DNA of 35,976 nucleotides from Priapulus caudatus (Eukaryota > Priapulida > Priapulimorpha > Priapulimorphida > Priapulidae), in the NCBI RefSeq assembly GCF_000485595.1, contig NW_014577146.1:111199-147174 (forward strand), written 5' to 3'. Each line of letters opens with the position of its first letter. The first letter of the stretch is position 1. Under the pieces are notes generated by a model. It saw nothing but the letters and a program-made list of their open reading frames with translations, did not search any database and was not told the origin of the DNA. Both the position numbers and the translations under genes were made by a program. Below are positions 14,264 to 34,858 of this stretch, one piece after another.

Positions 14264-15193
14264 NNNNNNNNNNNNNNNNNNNNNNNNNNNNNNNNNNNNN
14301 NNNNNNNNNNNNNNNNNNNNNNNNNNNNNNNNNNNNNNNNNNNNNNNNNNNNNNNNNNNNNNNNNNNNNNNNNNNNNNNNNNNNNNNNNNNNNNNNNNNN
14401 NNNNNNNNNNNNNNNNNNNNNNNNNNNNNNNNNNNNNNNNNNNNNNNNNNNNNNNNNNNNNNNNNNNNNNNNNNNNNNNNNNNNNNNNNNNNNNNNNNNN
14501 NNNNNNNNNNNNNNNNNNNNNNNNNNNNNNNNNNNNNNNNNNNNNNNNNNNNNNNNNNNNNNNNNNNNNNNNNNNNNNNNNNNNNNNNNNNNNNNNNNNN
14601 NNNNNNNNNNNNNNNNNNNNNNNNNNNNNNNNNNNNNNNNNNNNNNNNNNNNNNNNNNNNNNNNNNNNNNNNNNNNNNNNNNNNNNNNNNNNNNNNNNNN
14701 NNNNNNNNNNNNNNNNNNNNNNNNNNNNNNNNNNNNNNNNNNNNNNNNNNNNNNNNNNNNNNNNNNNNNNNNNNNNNNNNNNNNNNNNNNNNNNNNNNNN
14801 NNNNNNNNNNNNNNNNNNNNNNNNNNNNNNNNNNNNNNNNNNNNNNNNNNNNNNNNNNNNNNNNNNNNNNNNNNNNNNNNNNNNNNNNNNNNNNNNNNNN
14901 NNNNNNNNNNNNNNNNNNNNNNNNNNNNNNNNNNNNNNNNNNNNNNNNNNNNNNNNNNNNNNNNNNNNNNNNNNNNNNNNNNNNNNNNNNNNNNNNNNNN
15001 NNNNNNNNNNNNNNNNNNNNNNNNNNNNNNNNNNNNNNNNNNNNNNNNNNNNNNNNNNNNNNNNNNNNNNNNNNNNNNNNNNNNNNNNNNNNNNNNNNNN
15101 NNNNNNNNNNNNNNNNNNNNNNNNNNNNNNNNNNNNNNNNNNNNNNNNNNNNNNNNNNNNNNNNNNNNNNNNNNNNNNNNNNNNNNNNNNNNN
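14264..15193. other. Assembly gap (930 N)
   Basis: Unknown sequence. It lies 1.06 kb downstream of COE exon 6 in the gene's direction, so it could hide exon 7. Confidence 1.
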
Positions 15194-15260
15194 ATGATGA
15201 TCATCATTATCATGATAATTATGATAATGTTGATGATGATGCTGATGCTGCTGTTACTGT
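15194..15260 (+). repeat. Degenerate (ATG)n/(CTG)n trinucleotide repeat
   Basis: ATGATGATCATCATTATC and related words, grading into GATGCTGCTGTTGCT. It borders the gap. Confidence 0.7.
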
Positions 15261-15589
15261 TGCTACAGTTGCTACTAAATATTAGAAATTCAAGCTGCCG
15301 ATTATTACACTGGTCGTCATCTTACGTTGTGAATCGTTACGTGTAACATTTATTGTTTTCCGGTACTGCTCGTAGACAACGTTGCCTTGCATATGCACCT
15401 GTAGGCGGTGATGTGATGCATGCTCTATATGCCCAGGGTTTTTTGCATAAGTTGTACTACAAGCATGCGTTACTCCATCACTCGCCGTTCATTTCGTGTT
15501 CTTTCCTTTTTTATCCGCCTTACTTTGTGTTCAAATAAATGACATTAAAATTATTCAGCTATCATGTCATCGATTAGACATGTTCGACT

Positions 15590-16180
15590 ACAGGCCCGCG
15601 TCTACACTCGCTGAACTATGTTTACAAGAACGAACACTTCTATCTCCATTGTTACGGCGATGCTTCGCATTGGGACGCGATGAAGCAAGCCGCACGCACC
15701 CACGTGCGCGAGGCCAGATAGGGACGACGGCAGCAGCGAGCTGACTCAAGCGTCGCCATATCGCTGGCAGCAGGCGTGACAGCTGGCGGCAGCGGCGATG
15801 ACAATGTAGCGGAACCGTCCCGCTGTGCGGTCCTTTATCGCTACCCGACCTGCTCTCCGATCTTTATCTGCCTATAAATGTTCCACCGACTCCGCTCATT
15901 GTGCAGCGGACATGAATTATATCATGTAGTCGGACACTTAATGAGTGAAGCTTTGCTCTCGTCGCTACGCACGCGACGGTCGACTATAGCGGCCGCTGCA
16001 GTCCGCACGCGTCAACCACAGCGCGACATCGCGTCGCTCTTAGCGCGACAGCATCTCAGACGCTGAACGTGTCATAGCGCTGCGTCACGCGCCTGCGATA
16101 CATGCGAACGCAGCCGATCGAACACGTACGCGTGCGGGGGATATGTACTCGCGATCGTGCTTAATTCCATCCAGCGAATA
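15590..16180 (+). promoter_or_regulatory. CpG-rich patch with a TATA-like box
   Basis: CpG-dense sequence within putative COE intron 6. On the plus strand it contains TATAAATG (15873-15880), with GATA-type sites (TTTATC, in TCTTTATCTG) just upstream and TCATTG (15896-15901) at initiator distance. This could be an intronic enhancer or an antisense promoter. The evidence is motif-only and weak. Confidence 0.25.
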
Positions 16181-16255
16181 AAGCGTATGCGATGTATGCG
16201 TGGTATATAGTAACGAGCCGGATTCAACGAGAGCGGGAAACGTGTGGCAGACTCA

Positions 16256-24827
<8,572 letters not shown>

Positions 24828-25500
24828 GAATGCTGAAGACGCCGTGACTCAGTTCACACGAGGTCCGCAGAGGAAGGCCCGTATACACAGGAGAGAGGGA
24901 CGGACCGAGAAATCCAGCAAGTCGCGACGCTGCCTGTGCGCGCAGTGAATGTGGTTCGCGATCGGCAACGCGGGAACACTTATCAACGACGGCGGGTCGC
25001 TCTCAGGACACCCACACACATCCACGCGGCGGTCTCAGTCTCGGACTCTGGCTGATCGCGCTGCGCACCGCGTTACACTCGCACTGCCCACTGAGGAGGG
25101 AGGAGAGCTCATCAAACGTTGTTTAAAGTGCATGGTCCAGCTTGCCATGTCGGTCGCGCTGGGAGGTACAGGAGCACCGTCAATACCCCAGAGGCGCGTC
25201 AGTCATACGAGTGACAGCCGCTCGATGACGTCGCCGACCAATCAGAGGCGGGCTGCGCATCCCCGCGTTTCCGCAGCACAATGCCGCTCGCTGCTTGCAT
25301 CACATTACGCGGCGGCAGCCGCTGTCTGCTGCTGCAGCAGCGGCAGCGACGCGGCCGCCCTTGCGCTCTCTCGCTCTCTCTCTCTCTCCCTCCATAAATC
25401 TTCGACTCGGTGCATTAACGACTTCGCTCTCCGCCCGCTCTCGATTTATCGTTTAATACCTACATAGTAAAGTTGGCCGCCGCCCTCCCCTCGTAACCCC
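24828..25500 (-). promoter_or_regulatory. Probable COE/EBF promoter and 5' leader
   Basis: This GC- and CpG-rich stretch lies directly upstream of the COE start codon. About 400 bp upstream of the ATG it holds a tight cluster: a CRE-like TGACGTCG (25226-25233), a CCAAT box (25238-25242) and a GC box GAGGCGGGC (25245-25253). These are written in the plus direction, but such boxes work in either orientation. Further upstream is a (TC)n tract (about 25370-25388), which reads as GAGA on the gene's strand. No TATA box is evident. The transcription start cannot be fixed from sequence. A 172-codon plus-strand ORF across this region (24949-25467) looks compositional. Confidence 0.5.
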
Positions 25501-25860
25501 GGCACCACGGGCCTGGGGAGAGCGACACCGGACAACGCCCGCTATACGTCTATGTGTCGGACGGGGGTCATAACGGCATCTGTTCTTAAAGAGTAAGCAC
25601 TGCGGTGCGCCACCAGGTAATGCATGGCTCATTTCCTACCACCGGTCATATACACGAGTAAGGGATGGGTTAGGGGCTGACACAACTTTTACGGTGCTCT
25701 GACAGGGGTAGGAGAAAAGCTAATATGATCAGATTAGGACTTTATTGCTTTTTCTTAAAGATTTTTGTGTGTGTTAGTATATTCCAGAGTACATTGTATT
25801 CCACGTACTATCTAATAACGCTGTGAGACGAGCGAGCTCACGACAAATTTGTATGACATT
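25500..25860. other. Unassigned stretch upstream of the COE promoter
   Basis: No gene or repeat recognised. It is GC-rich at first, then ordinary A+T-rich sequence. Confidence 0.4.
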
Positions 25861-25940
25861 GACGGACGGGCGGACGAACGGACGGACGGGCGAGCGGACA
25901 GATGGACGGACGGGCGAGCGGACAGATGGACGGCGGGACC
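25861..25940 (+). repeat. GGAC-type minisatellite (24-bp unit)
   Basis: Two near-perfect copies of a 24-bp unit (GGACGGACGGGCGAGCGGAC plus AGAT), flanked by further GGACGG words. It sits in a run of simple sequence continuing into CA-rich DNA (25960-26165). Confidence 0.85.
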
Positions 25941-26638
25941 GACGGAATGAACAGAAGCACGCCACACTCGCATGTACGCACATAAATCCATCCATCTATC
26001 AACACACCTACCTACCCCAAACCCCTCACACACATAAACGTACATAAGTGCACTCACACTCGCGCACCCCCCCCCTCCCCACCCACACGCGCGCGCAATT
26101 AAACGCATCACGCACACCAGCATGCACACGCACACACAAGCGCACACGCTCACACCCACTCACGCACATGCAGTACGGAAACACTGTCACGAGTGCAATA
26201 GATGAGTTGTTGCGAAAAAAGGAGATATAATGTTGAATAATAGTGTGCATGGCGAGAGACGGGGTGGGGGATCGAGGAAGCCGGCGATTAAGATCTCAAA
26301 TAGATAAAATTTAAATGATGATTATTGTGATATGCGAATGGTATCGTCACATGATATCGTGTCACGTGATGTCGTGTGCTCTGTTTTAACTCTTTAAGAC
26401 ATCACATTAACTCTACATGTAGAAGCAACTTCACGTTCTTTTAATAGTATGCGATTGCAATAAATATATGCAAATATTTATATACCTCGACAAGATCTGT
26501 TGAATAATACCAAATGTAACCTATTATGTCAGATGTGATCATATATTAGCACTACATAGTGCATTACGCCACCCATCACATCAGAGATTACACAATACTT
26601 AGGATAGATGTATTGTAGATATTTCCCTATATTTAGTT

Positions 26639-26639
<1 letters not shown>

Positions 26640-26680
<41 letters not shown>

Positions 26681-26740
26681 ATAATATATATATATAGAGA
26701 GAGAGGAGAAGAAGGGAGAGAAGGGGGGGGGGGGGGTTGA
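26640..26740 (+). repeat. Compound (AT)n, (GA)n, poly-G tract
   Basis: AT run to 26696, GAGA/GGAGAA to 26722, then 14 consecutive G (26723-26736). Confidence 0.97.
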
Positions 26741-26840
26741 GACATAAAAGAGAGAAAAAGATAGATACATACATATACAACATACATCACATACATACAT
26801 ACATAGAAAGAAAAATTGTAGTTGTTGTTTATTATATTTA

Positions 26841-27825
26841 CATAGCATACATACTACATACTATACATACAGTACATACATACATACATAATACATACCA
26901 TACATAGCAATACAATAGCATACATACATACATACATACATACATACATACAACTATACATACATAAAATCCATACATACATACATACAATACATACATA
27001 CATACCATACATACATACATACACAGCATACATATCATACAATACATACATACATACATAACATACTATACTACATAACTACATACATACATACATACAT
27101 ACATACGATACATACATACATACATACATACATACATACATACATACCATACATACATACATGACATACATACAACTCCTACATACATACATACATATCA
27201 TACATACATACATACATACATACAACATAATACATACATACATACATACATACATACATACATACATACATACATACATACATACCATACCATACATACA
27301 CCTAACATACATACATACAGTACATACATACATAATACATACATACATTACATACATACATACATACCATACATGACAACATACATACATACATACATAC
27401 ATGCATACATACATACATACACTTCATCACATACATACATACAACAATACATAAACATACTCATACATACATACATACATACATACATACATACATACAT
27501 ACTACATAACATACATACATACTATACAACTACATACAACATACATACATACATACATACACATACACATACAATACAAGCTACAAGAATCATACATACA
27601 TACATACATACCATACATAATACAACATACATACATACATGCACAACATACATACACAATAACATACATACATACACATACATACATAGCATCTACATAC
27701 ATACATACATAGCATACATACATACATACATACATACATACATACATACATACATACACATACATACATACATACATACATACATACTATACATACATAC
27801 ATACATACATACATACATACATACA

Positions 27826-27856
<31 letters not shown>

Positions 27857-28402
27857 CATACATACATACATACATACATACATACATACATACACATACA
27901 TACATACATACATACATACATACATACATTACATACATTACATACATACATACATACATACATACACATACATACATAACATACATACATACATACATAC
28001 ATACATACCATACATAATCTACATCACCAATACATAATCACATACATACATACATACATACCAATACACATACAACACAGTACAACATAAACCATACCAT
28101 ACATAACATACATACATACATACATACATACATAACATACATACATACTACATACATACATACATACATACATACATAACATACGATACATACATACCAT
28201 ACCTACAACAATACATACAGTAATACATACAATACAACATACATACATCAACATACATACTACATCTACATGCATACACATACATACATCACATACAATA
28301 CATACAGTACAACAACATACAACATACATACATACATACATCACAAATACAATACATATCATACATACATACATACATACATACATACATACATACATAC
28401 AT
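26841..28402 (+). repeat. 1.56-kb (CATA)n tetranucleotide array
   Basis: Nearly continuous CATA/TACA units with frequent single-base gains, losses and substitutions. All Met-Tyr-Val-Cys or His-Thr-Tyr-Ile ORFs in it are artefacts. Confidence 0.99.
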
Positions 28403-28408
28403 AATCTG

Positions 28409-28433
28409 ATACATAGATAGATCGAGATAGACT

Positions 28434-28481
<48 letters not shown>

Positions 28482-28504
28482 GAAGATAGATAGAATAAAT
28501 AGAT

Positions 28505-28539
<35 letters not shown>

Positions 28540-28776
28540 GATAGATAATAATAGATAGATAGATAGATAGATAGCTACTACTAAATAAGAATAAATAAGA
28601 TAAGATAATAGATAGGATAGATAGATCAGATAAGATAATCTAGGAACTAGATAGATAGTACTAGATAATGATAGCAATAGATAGATAGATAGATAGCATA
28701 GATGAGATATAGATAGTACAGATAAGTATAATAGAATAACTAGAATAGACTTAATAGATAGGCGAGATAGGAGACT

Positions 28777-28809
<33 letters not shown>

Positions 28810-28853
28810 TAGATAGATAGTAGATAGATAGATTAGATAGATAGATAGATAGA

Positions 28854-28895
<42 letters not shown>

Positions 28896-28986
28896 ATAGT
28901 AAGATAGATAGATAGATAGATAGATAGATATATAGATAGAGTAGAATAGATAGAAGATAGATATGATAGATTAGATAGATAGACCT

Positions 28987-29029
<43 letters not shown>

Positions 29030-29117
29030 CATAGATAAGTAGAATAGATAGAGATAGATAGATATGATAGATAGCATAGATATAGATTAATAATAGATAG
29101 ATAGATAGATAGATAGA
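28409..29117 (+). repeat. 0.7-kb (TAGA)n tetranucleotide array
   Basis: TAGA/GATA units with many one- and two-base interruptions. It follows the CATA array almost directly, a single C-to-G change in the unit. Confidence 0.99.
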
Positions 29118-30595
29118 ATCCATCTCAAATCGATCAATACATATTGGCGCGCATCTAACTGTTGTGACGACACAGACGTAATCGCCAACGACGTTGATAT
29201 GATACTCTAACGCATCATCTGCGCGTGTTTAAGCATTAGTCATCACCGAACAAGTGATGGAATTCTTAGTTTACTGACTATACACAGGGAAAATAAAGTC
29301 TCTTTGGCATCTCACGTCTCAGGAAACAAAGTGTCCAACGTTTACTAACGCCGGTCTTCCCTCCTCAGGGAATGAGATGTAAACGGCGTTTTCTGGCTGG
29401 TACCATGTACATTCCTTCATGCGATGCCAGACGCCCCTTTGAAGTTCGTGACTAGCGAGTCAGTGTCCGTTTCCATTCATAAATACGTTATACGTGGCAA
29501 CACTTACTTTGGTTATTACCAGCTACGGTAGTTGAACTCTCAACTTTCTTTTGTATTTATCACGTATCAACGATTAAGATACGTTATTTCATCGACTAAC
29601 TTCTGACTACGTGAACGTGTGTCCACTTGCCCTACTCTAGTATATCGAAGAATTAATTTTTTCGTCAAGTTTGCTTTTCGCAGGCAAACTTAAGTTAATG
29701 CATGTCGGTTTGGGCACTAATATAACACTTTTGTTTGCTTTTTGCTGGGGCAGTTTCGTGAATAAAGCTGTAATATACGAGCGGAAGAGCTCATCGGGGA
29801 AACCTTTTACACAACGGTCTGTTCCTTCCACCTTCTTTCGACATTTATCGCATATGATTAGACGTCCGCTCCGGAGTTACAACTCGCACAACTCGCTAGC
29901 GGCGTCACAACGCACAGCGACATGCGCCCGCACGCATATTATTATATATATATCATATATATATTAAAATAATGTATATATATATTATATATTATGTCTG
30001 GAAGAGCGGCGCGCGAATGAGAGAGGGAAGAGAGGAAAGAGGGCGAGGGGGGAGAGAGAGAGAGAGCGCGACAGAGAAAGAAAGACATCTTCCTTTGCGC
30101 ATCGTATGGTGAGAGACAGATGTATACCGCAATGACAACAAAGGTGAGTCATGTAATTCTTCAGCCCCAAACACAGTCTGTCACCCGAGAGCCAGCGGGT
30201 TGCCGCCAAAGGCTTACGCTGATACTGTTTAGGCCCCAACCCATTCACGTCTTGTTCTTTGTGGCCAATTGCCCCAGACATCGGAATAGGATCGAAGATG
30301 GTTCAAACCGGATTGCCACATCGGTAGCGACTTTCATATTTTGCGGCCCGCTCCTAATCCTGTCTCTAATCGACTACTAGCACCTTCCGCCCCAAACGAG
30401 AGATCAGTGAAACGATCTGGTTGCTTCCACAAAGCGGGGATGACGACCATTACATTATCAGGGACCCCCTCTTCGTATTGAATCAGCCGCCATACTTGTC
30501 CTATAGTGTGAGACGCTGTCATGCTTCTCCTACCAGCCCGTGACGATACGCGCGTAGTCTCGCTGTCCATGCGTTACAGCGCTTACTTAATTTAT
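29118..30595. other. Unassigned stretch between satellite blocks
   Basis: No recognisable gene. It contains an AT-palindromic patch (about 29940-29998) and a GA tract (about 30010-30085). Small ORFs at 29671-29967 and 30120-30380 have no recognisable domain. Confidence 0.45.
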
Positions 30596-30664
30596 ACATG
30601 TTGTGTGTGTTGTGTGTGTGTTGTTTGTGTTGTGTGTGTGTTTGTGTGTGTGGTGTGTGTATTG

Positions 30665-30695
<31 letters not shown>

Positions 30696-30817
30696 TGCGT
30701 GCGTGTGTGCTGTGTGTGTTATGTGTTTGCGTGGCGTGCGTGTGTGCGCGCGCGCGTGTGTACGTGCATGTGCACGCCGCGTGCATGTTGTGTGTGTGTG
30801 TGTCTGTCTGTCTGTCT

Positions 30818-30851
<34 letters not shown>

Positions 30852-30864
30852 CTCTCTCGCTGTG

Positions 30865-30907
<43 letters not shown>

Positions 30908-31038
30908 CGTGCGTGCGTGCGTGTGTGCTTCTGTGTATGTATGGGTGTGTATGCGTGCGTGCGTGCGTGCGTGTGTATGTATCTGTGTGCGTGTGTGGGT
31001 GTATATTAATATATATAATTAATTATATATATATAAAT

Positions 31039-31077
<39 letters not shown>

Positions 31078-31080
31078 TGT

Positions 31081-31126
<46 letters not shown>

Positions 31127-31621
31127 GTGCGTGCGTGTGTACGTGCATGTGCACGCGCGGTGCAATGTGGTGTGTGTTGTGGGGTCCGCGTGCGTTGTCG
31201 TGTGTGTGTGTGTGTGTGTTTTGTGTGTGTGTGTGTGTGTGTGTTTTGTGTGTGTGTGTGTGTGTGTGTTGTCTGTGTGTGTGTGTGTGTGGCCGTGCGT
31301 GTGTGTGTTTGTGTGTGTGTGTGTGCGTGTAGTGTATGTGTGTACGAGCGTGCGTGCGTGCGTGTGTGTATGTGTGTACGAGCGTGCGTGCGTGCGTGTG
31401 TGCTTCTGTGTATGTATGGTGTGTTGCTGCGTTGCGTGGTGCGTGGGTAATGTATTCTGAGTGCGTGCTGTGGGTGTATTAGTTATTGTGTGTGTGTGTG
31501 TGTATGTGCTGTGTGTGTGTGTGTGTGCCGTGCCGTGCGTGTGTGTGTATGTGCTGTGTGTGTGTTGGTGTGTGTGTGTGCGTGTGTATGTATCTGTTGT
31601 GGCGTGTGTGGGTGTATAGTT

Positions 31622-31672
<51 letters not shown>

Positions 31673-31781
31673 CGTGTGCGTGCGTGTGTCTGTGTGTGTG
31701 TGTGTTTGTTAGTGTGTGTGTGTGTTGGTGTGTGTGTGTGTGCTGTGTGTGATGTGATGTGGGTGTCGTGTGTGTGGTGTT
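30596..31781 (+). repeat. 1.2-kb complex (GT)n array with repeated sub-blocks
   Basis: GT runs are mixed with (TCTG)n at about 30802-30838 and an AT palindrome near 31005-31045. Larger blocks recur: GTACGAGCGTGCGTGCGTGC starts at 30901, 31342 and 31376, and ACGTGCATGTGCACG occurs at 30762 and 31141. Long Cys-Val ORFs (to 244 codons) are artefacts. Confidence 0.93.
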
Positions 31782-32994
31782 CTGTGTGAGTAAAACTTTC
31801 GTACGCCGATTGCAAAAAAAATCCATAATGCAACACAACACGTCCGCACACAGTGGCCGAAGAGATAGAAGGGGAAGACAGCTAGAGCTAAGGGCAGAAA
31901 AGGCGAGGTGCGCCAGAAGAAGAGACAACGCTAGGCAGCGATAGAATGAATATTTAGATGAATAAATCATTAGATGCATAAACAACCTCATACGGACGTG
32001 CGGGAGCAGCGCAGGAGGCTGCAATGTGTATCTCGCTACAGTCACGCTCACAACAAACCAATGGCATTCAACCGTTATCAAGCATCGGACAAACTTGAAA
32101 TGTCCACATATAGTAAGTATATGATGCTCAATGAAATTTCTTTGCCCGCCGCACTAAAATCACAGAGGGACTAGCCTTTCGCGCGCGCAGCGCGAGATCA
32201 CACGCGACATGCGACGCGCCTCGCACGAGCTATTGTCATCACCGACGCTCTCTCCTCGTGGCGCGTGTACGCTTTTAAGCGGCCTAAATTGAAAGCAGCT
32301 GTCCCGGCGTCCGCTCCGCCGCCCGCCTCCCGCGACAGGTTGCAAGGCAGCCCGACATGCCGGCGCCTGCTGCCTTGCCCAGTCCGCGCTGGGCGCATGC
32401 GCCACACCACAGTTCACTCCGCAGAAAAGAAACGTGCGTGTCGCCGTAGCCAAAGCTATAAGTGCTACAAGGAACAAATAATTTTCTGACTACGGCGTCT
32501 GACATGCGCCGGCGGTATTATCTATAGGACAGTGTGATACTATATAATGATTATCTTGCATATTATTACCAGTACAAACGTGATGTCGAGTATGGTATAT
32601 CGTGTGATAGCCTAAATTACTATAGTATAGTAATAAGTATATGCCCTTTAATATTATCTTGTGCATACGCTGCATGATGGCCCACTACGTATATGTATAT
32701 GCATACTATATTGGTAATGAATATTTGATATTAATAATAATAATTATTAATTATTAATTATTATCTATTTCCAAGTGAGGCACGGCTATTAGCCCGGTGG
32801 CTTATGGCGTTGACCGTGTCCCAACCTAGCGACATTAGGATTCAATCCCAGGAATTTGTTCGCAGGATGCTGTGCTGTTCCCAGTAGTGGGACTTTCTGC
32901 CATCTTCTTGGCCAGGGAGTTTTCTATATGCTTCCTTTCGTCTCCTTCTTCTTTTCTTTTCTTCTTCTTCTTCTTCTTCTTCTTCTTCTTCTTC

Positions 32995-32997
<3 letters not shown>
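31782..32997 (+). repeat. Segmental duplication, copy 1
   Basis: Starts CTGTGTGAGTAAAACTTTCG and matches 34859-35976 in order over its whole length. It contains CCAAT, a GC-rich patch, AT-rich sequence and a tRNA-derived SINE with a CTT tail. From the shared start to the shared TCTCC before the CTT tail it spans 1160 bases against 1076 in copy 2. Differences are mostly 1-2 base indels. Confidence 0.95.
32160..32460 (+). promoter_or_regulatory. GC/CpG-rich patch with NRF1-type palindrome (copy 1)
   Basis: A CpG-dense 300 bp with GCGCATGCGC (32393-32402), the palindromic core of NRF1 sites. A CCAAT box lies about 100 bp before it. It could be a small CpG-island promoter or the internal promoter of a repeat. 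No coding product is seen. Confidence 0.35.
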
Positions 32998-33029
<32 letters not shown>

Positions 33030-33030
33030 G
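32781..33030 (+). mobile_element. tRNA-derived SINE, copy 1
   Basis: An A-box-like GTGGCTTATGGCGTTGACC (from 32797) and a B-box-like GGATTCAATCC (32838-32848) make a tRNA-like head. A unique body follows (TTCCCAGTAGTGGGACTTTC), then (CTT)n at about 32942-32997 and (ATT)n to 33030. A second copy with the same layout lies at the window end. Confidence 0.65.
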
Positions 33031-34535
33031 TACATACGTAATATTCCAGTGGTATATTTTACTTTTCTGGAGTACATAAAGGAGCACATCTTTCATTTAC
33101 TGATGTTAAAATGCTCGTAATAAACACGTGTTTAGTACACTGATATTACTGTAGTTTACGATATATTACTACTATAGTCCGGTTGTACGACTATTAACAG
33201 CCACAGTATATTACGGAATATTATAGTGCAGCCGTACTGGTATATTATTGCATAGACGTACTACTACTGTGGTCGACGCTATGTCAAGCAATGCAGTTTG
33301 CGACGACATGTATATTTACCGTTTGCTGCTTAGTGAATGTAAACGGTAGCTTCCGTGCGAGCTGAGAGAATTAAGCGAACGTACACTTCATACAACCCCG
33401 TTAATAATATTACTATGGGTAAACCAAAGCGACTGCCTACACGCCAAAGGCTGGACTAAGTGGTACATGGGCGCATGCGTTTATATATTCATGCCCAATC
33501 TGAACTCCTTGTGCCTTGTTAATATACTCCGGCTGTTACGCAATTCTCGCGTGCCCTCTACCTCGCACTAACACTTCTTGTCAAGCTTCCATTGTGTTGC
33601 CATGTGATGTGTTCGGAAGCTATCTGTAATGTGAAACACGAGCACGTGTCCCCATTCTCTACGAAATAGTCCATTGATGATAGCCACGTGGCAGGGTTTA
33701 AACCTTCGATTCGCCACTCGCATATATGCGACAGGTATTTCGGTATGACAGCTGGCGGATTAGGCTTAAAATGTCACCGTCTAGTAATTATGTGTAACAA
33801 AATCTGCCATTGTTCTACGCACGCCGCCGTCGCTTTTATACGAGGAGATTGGCTGAATGCACATTAGAATGGCTTATCTCAGTTCTGCTGGTTATTGGCG
33901 CATACGCGCAAAGTAGCGCGCTAGCGGCAACAGTAATGCATATGGTTAGTTATGGCTTGAACAGGAGCGCTTTGATTTGACTGCGTCGGGCGGCGCCGTT
34001 GATCTCTGTTCATTATAGCTGATCACAAAGAAGAGGTCTCGTTACTTTTTCCAGCTACCTGCGAAACAATAACGTTTTAATGTGTGATGATGAACCGTGC
34101 GTGCGCGTATTAGCAACTGTTAGCCGTCACAATGCATTGGGTACGGATTGCAGAGGTTTAGTATTAAGTGACATAAAATTCCGATCTGGATACTGTTCCA
34201 GGATTTTTTTTTAATTCTATATAAATTACCCATTGATTTACTTATTTTTAGTATAATCGCAATCGTCTAGCGATAGATATAGGTACGATACAATGGCTTC
34301 TACAATTTAAATTATGAAAATTTCCTGGCTGATTTTACACCAGACACATTATATCGTAATTGCAAGTTGCACGATCAGTACCCTGCACTCTTGTTGATCA
34401 GGGATCTTTTCAGAACACATTTATGTACGTGATGTTTGGTAATTTTGCCGACGTTAAACCAGTTCAAAATATGTTCGTCCATGAACGAATGGATGGAATA
34501 CAATCACGAGACGTTATTAGACACCATATAGTATA
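33031..34535. other. Unassigned non-coding stretch
   Basis: A+T-rich unique sequence between the two duplicated segments. No gene or known repeat is readable. Confidence 0.45.
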
Positions 34536-34537
34536 TA

Positions 34538-34582
34538 TTTATTTTATTTATTTATTTATTTACTTATTTATTTATTTATTTA
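34538..34582 (+). repeat. (TTTA)n microsatellite
   Basis: About eleven TTTA units with one TTTAC variant. Confidence 0.95.
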
Positions 34583-34789
34583 ATATATAATATTCGACTT
34601 TGCGACGCTTTACAATGTAATTAAGAATATAATAATTATATAATGGCAAGATCGTAATTAATTAGGTGATAACAAAAGTTGACTTCTCGTTTGTCGGTTT
34701 CCTCTCGCTCTTCATTACTCCTAAAAAATAATAATAAAATGGCATGTACCTATATTTAATTTTTATTCTATAATGAAATTGGATGACAG

Positions 34790-34858
34790 CGTGAATGAAT
34801 GAATCAAGCAAGGAAGCAAGCGAGCGAGCGAGCAAGCGCGCGAATGTGTGTGTGTGTC
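34790..34858 (+). repeat. Degenerate tetranucleotide (GAAT/AAGC/GAGC) and (GT)n
   Basis: Shifting GAAT, AAGC and GAGC units lead into a short GT run just before copy 2 of the duplication, mirroring the GT sequence before copy 1. Confidence 0.8.

Noticed and set aside
24949-25467. 172-codon plus-strand ORF opposite the COE promoter
   Set aside because: No domain or conserved block. It lies over CpG-rich promoter-like DNA and ends in Ser/Leu repeats from a TC tract.
27373-28017. 214-codon Thr-Tyr-Ile-His ORF
   Set aside because: Translation of the CATA array.
26841-29117. CRISPR-like regular repeats
   Set aside because: Pure tetranucleotide microsatellites without spacers, in a eukaryotic genome.
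30120-30380. 86-codon plus-strand ORF and a GTGAGT donor at 30143
   Set aside because: No domain and no partner exon was found, so there is no support for a gene.
30598-31332. 244-codon Cys/Val ORF and similar ORFs in GT arrays
   Set aside because: Translation of GT microsatellites only.
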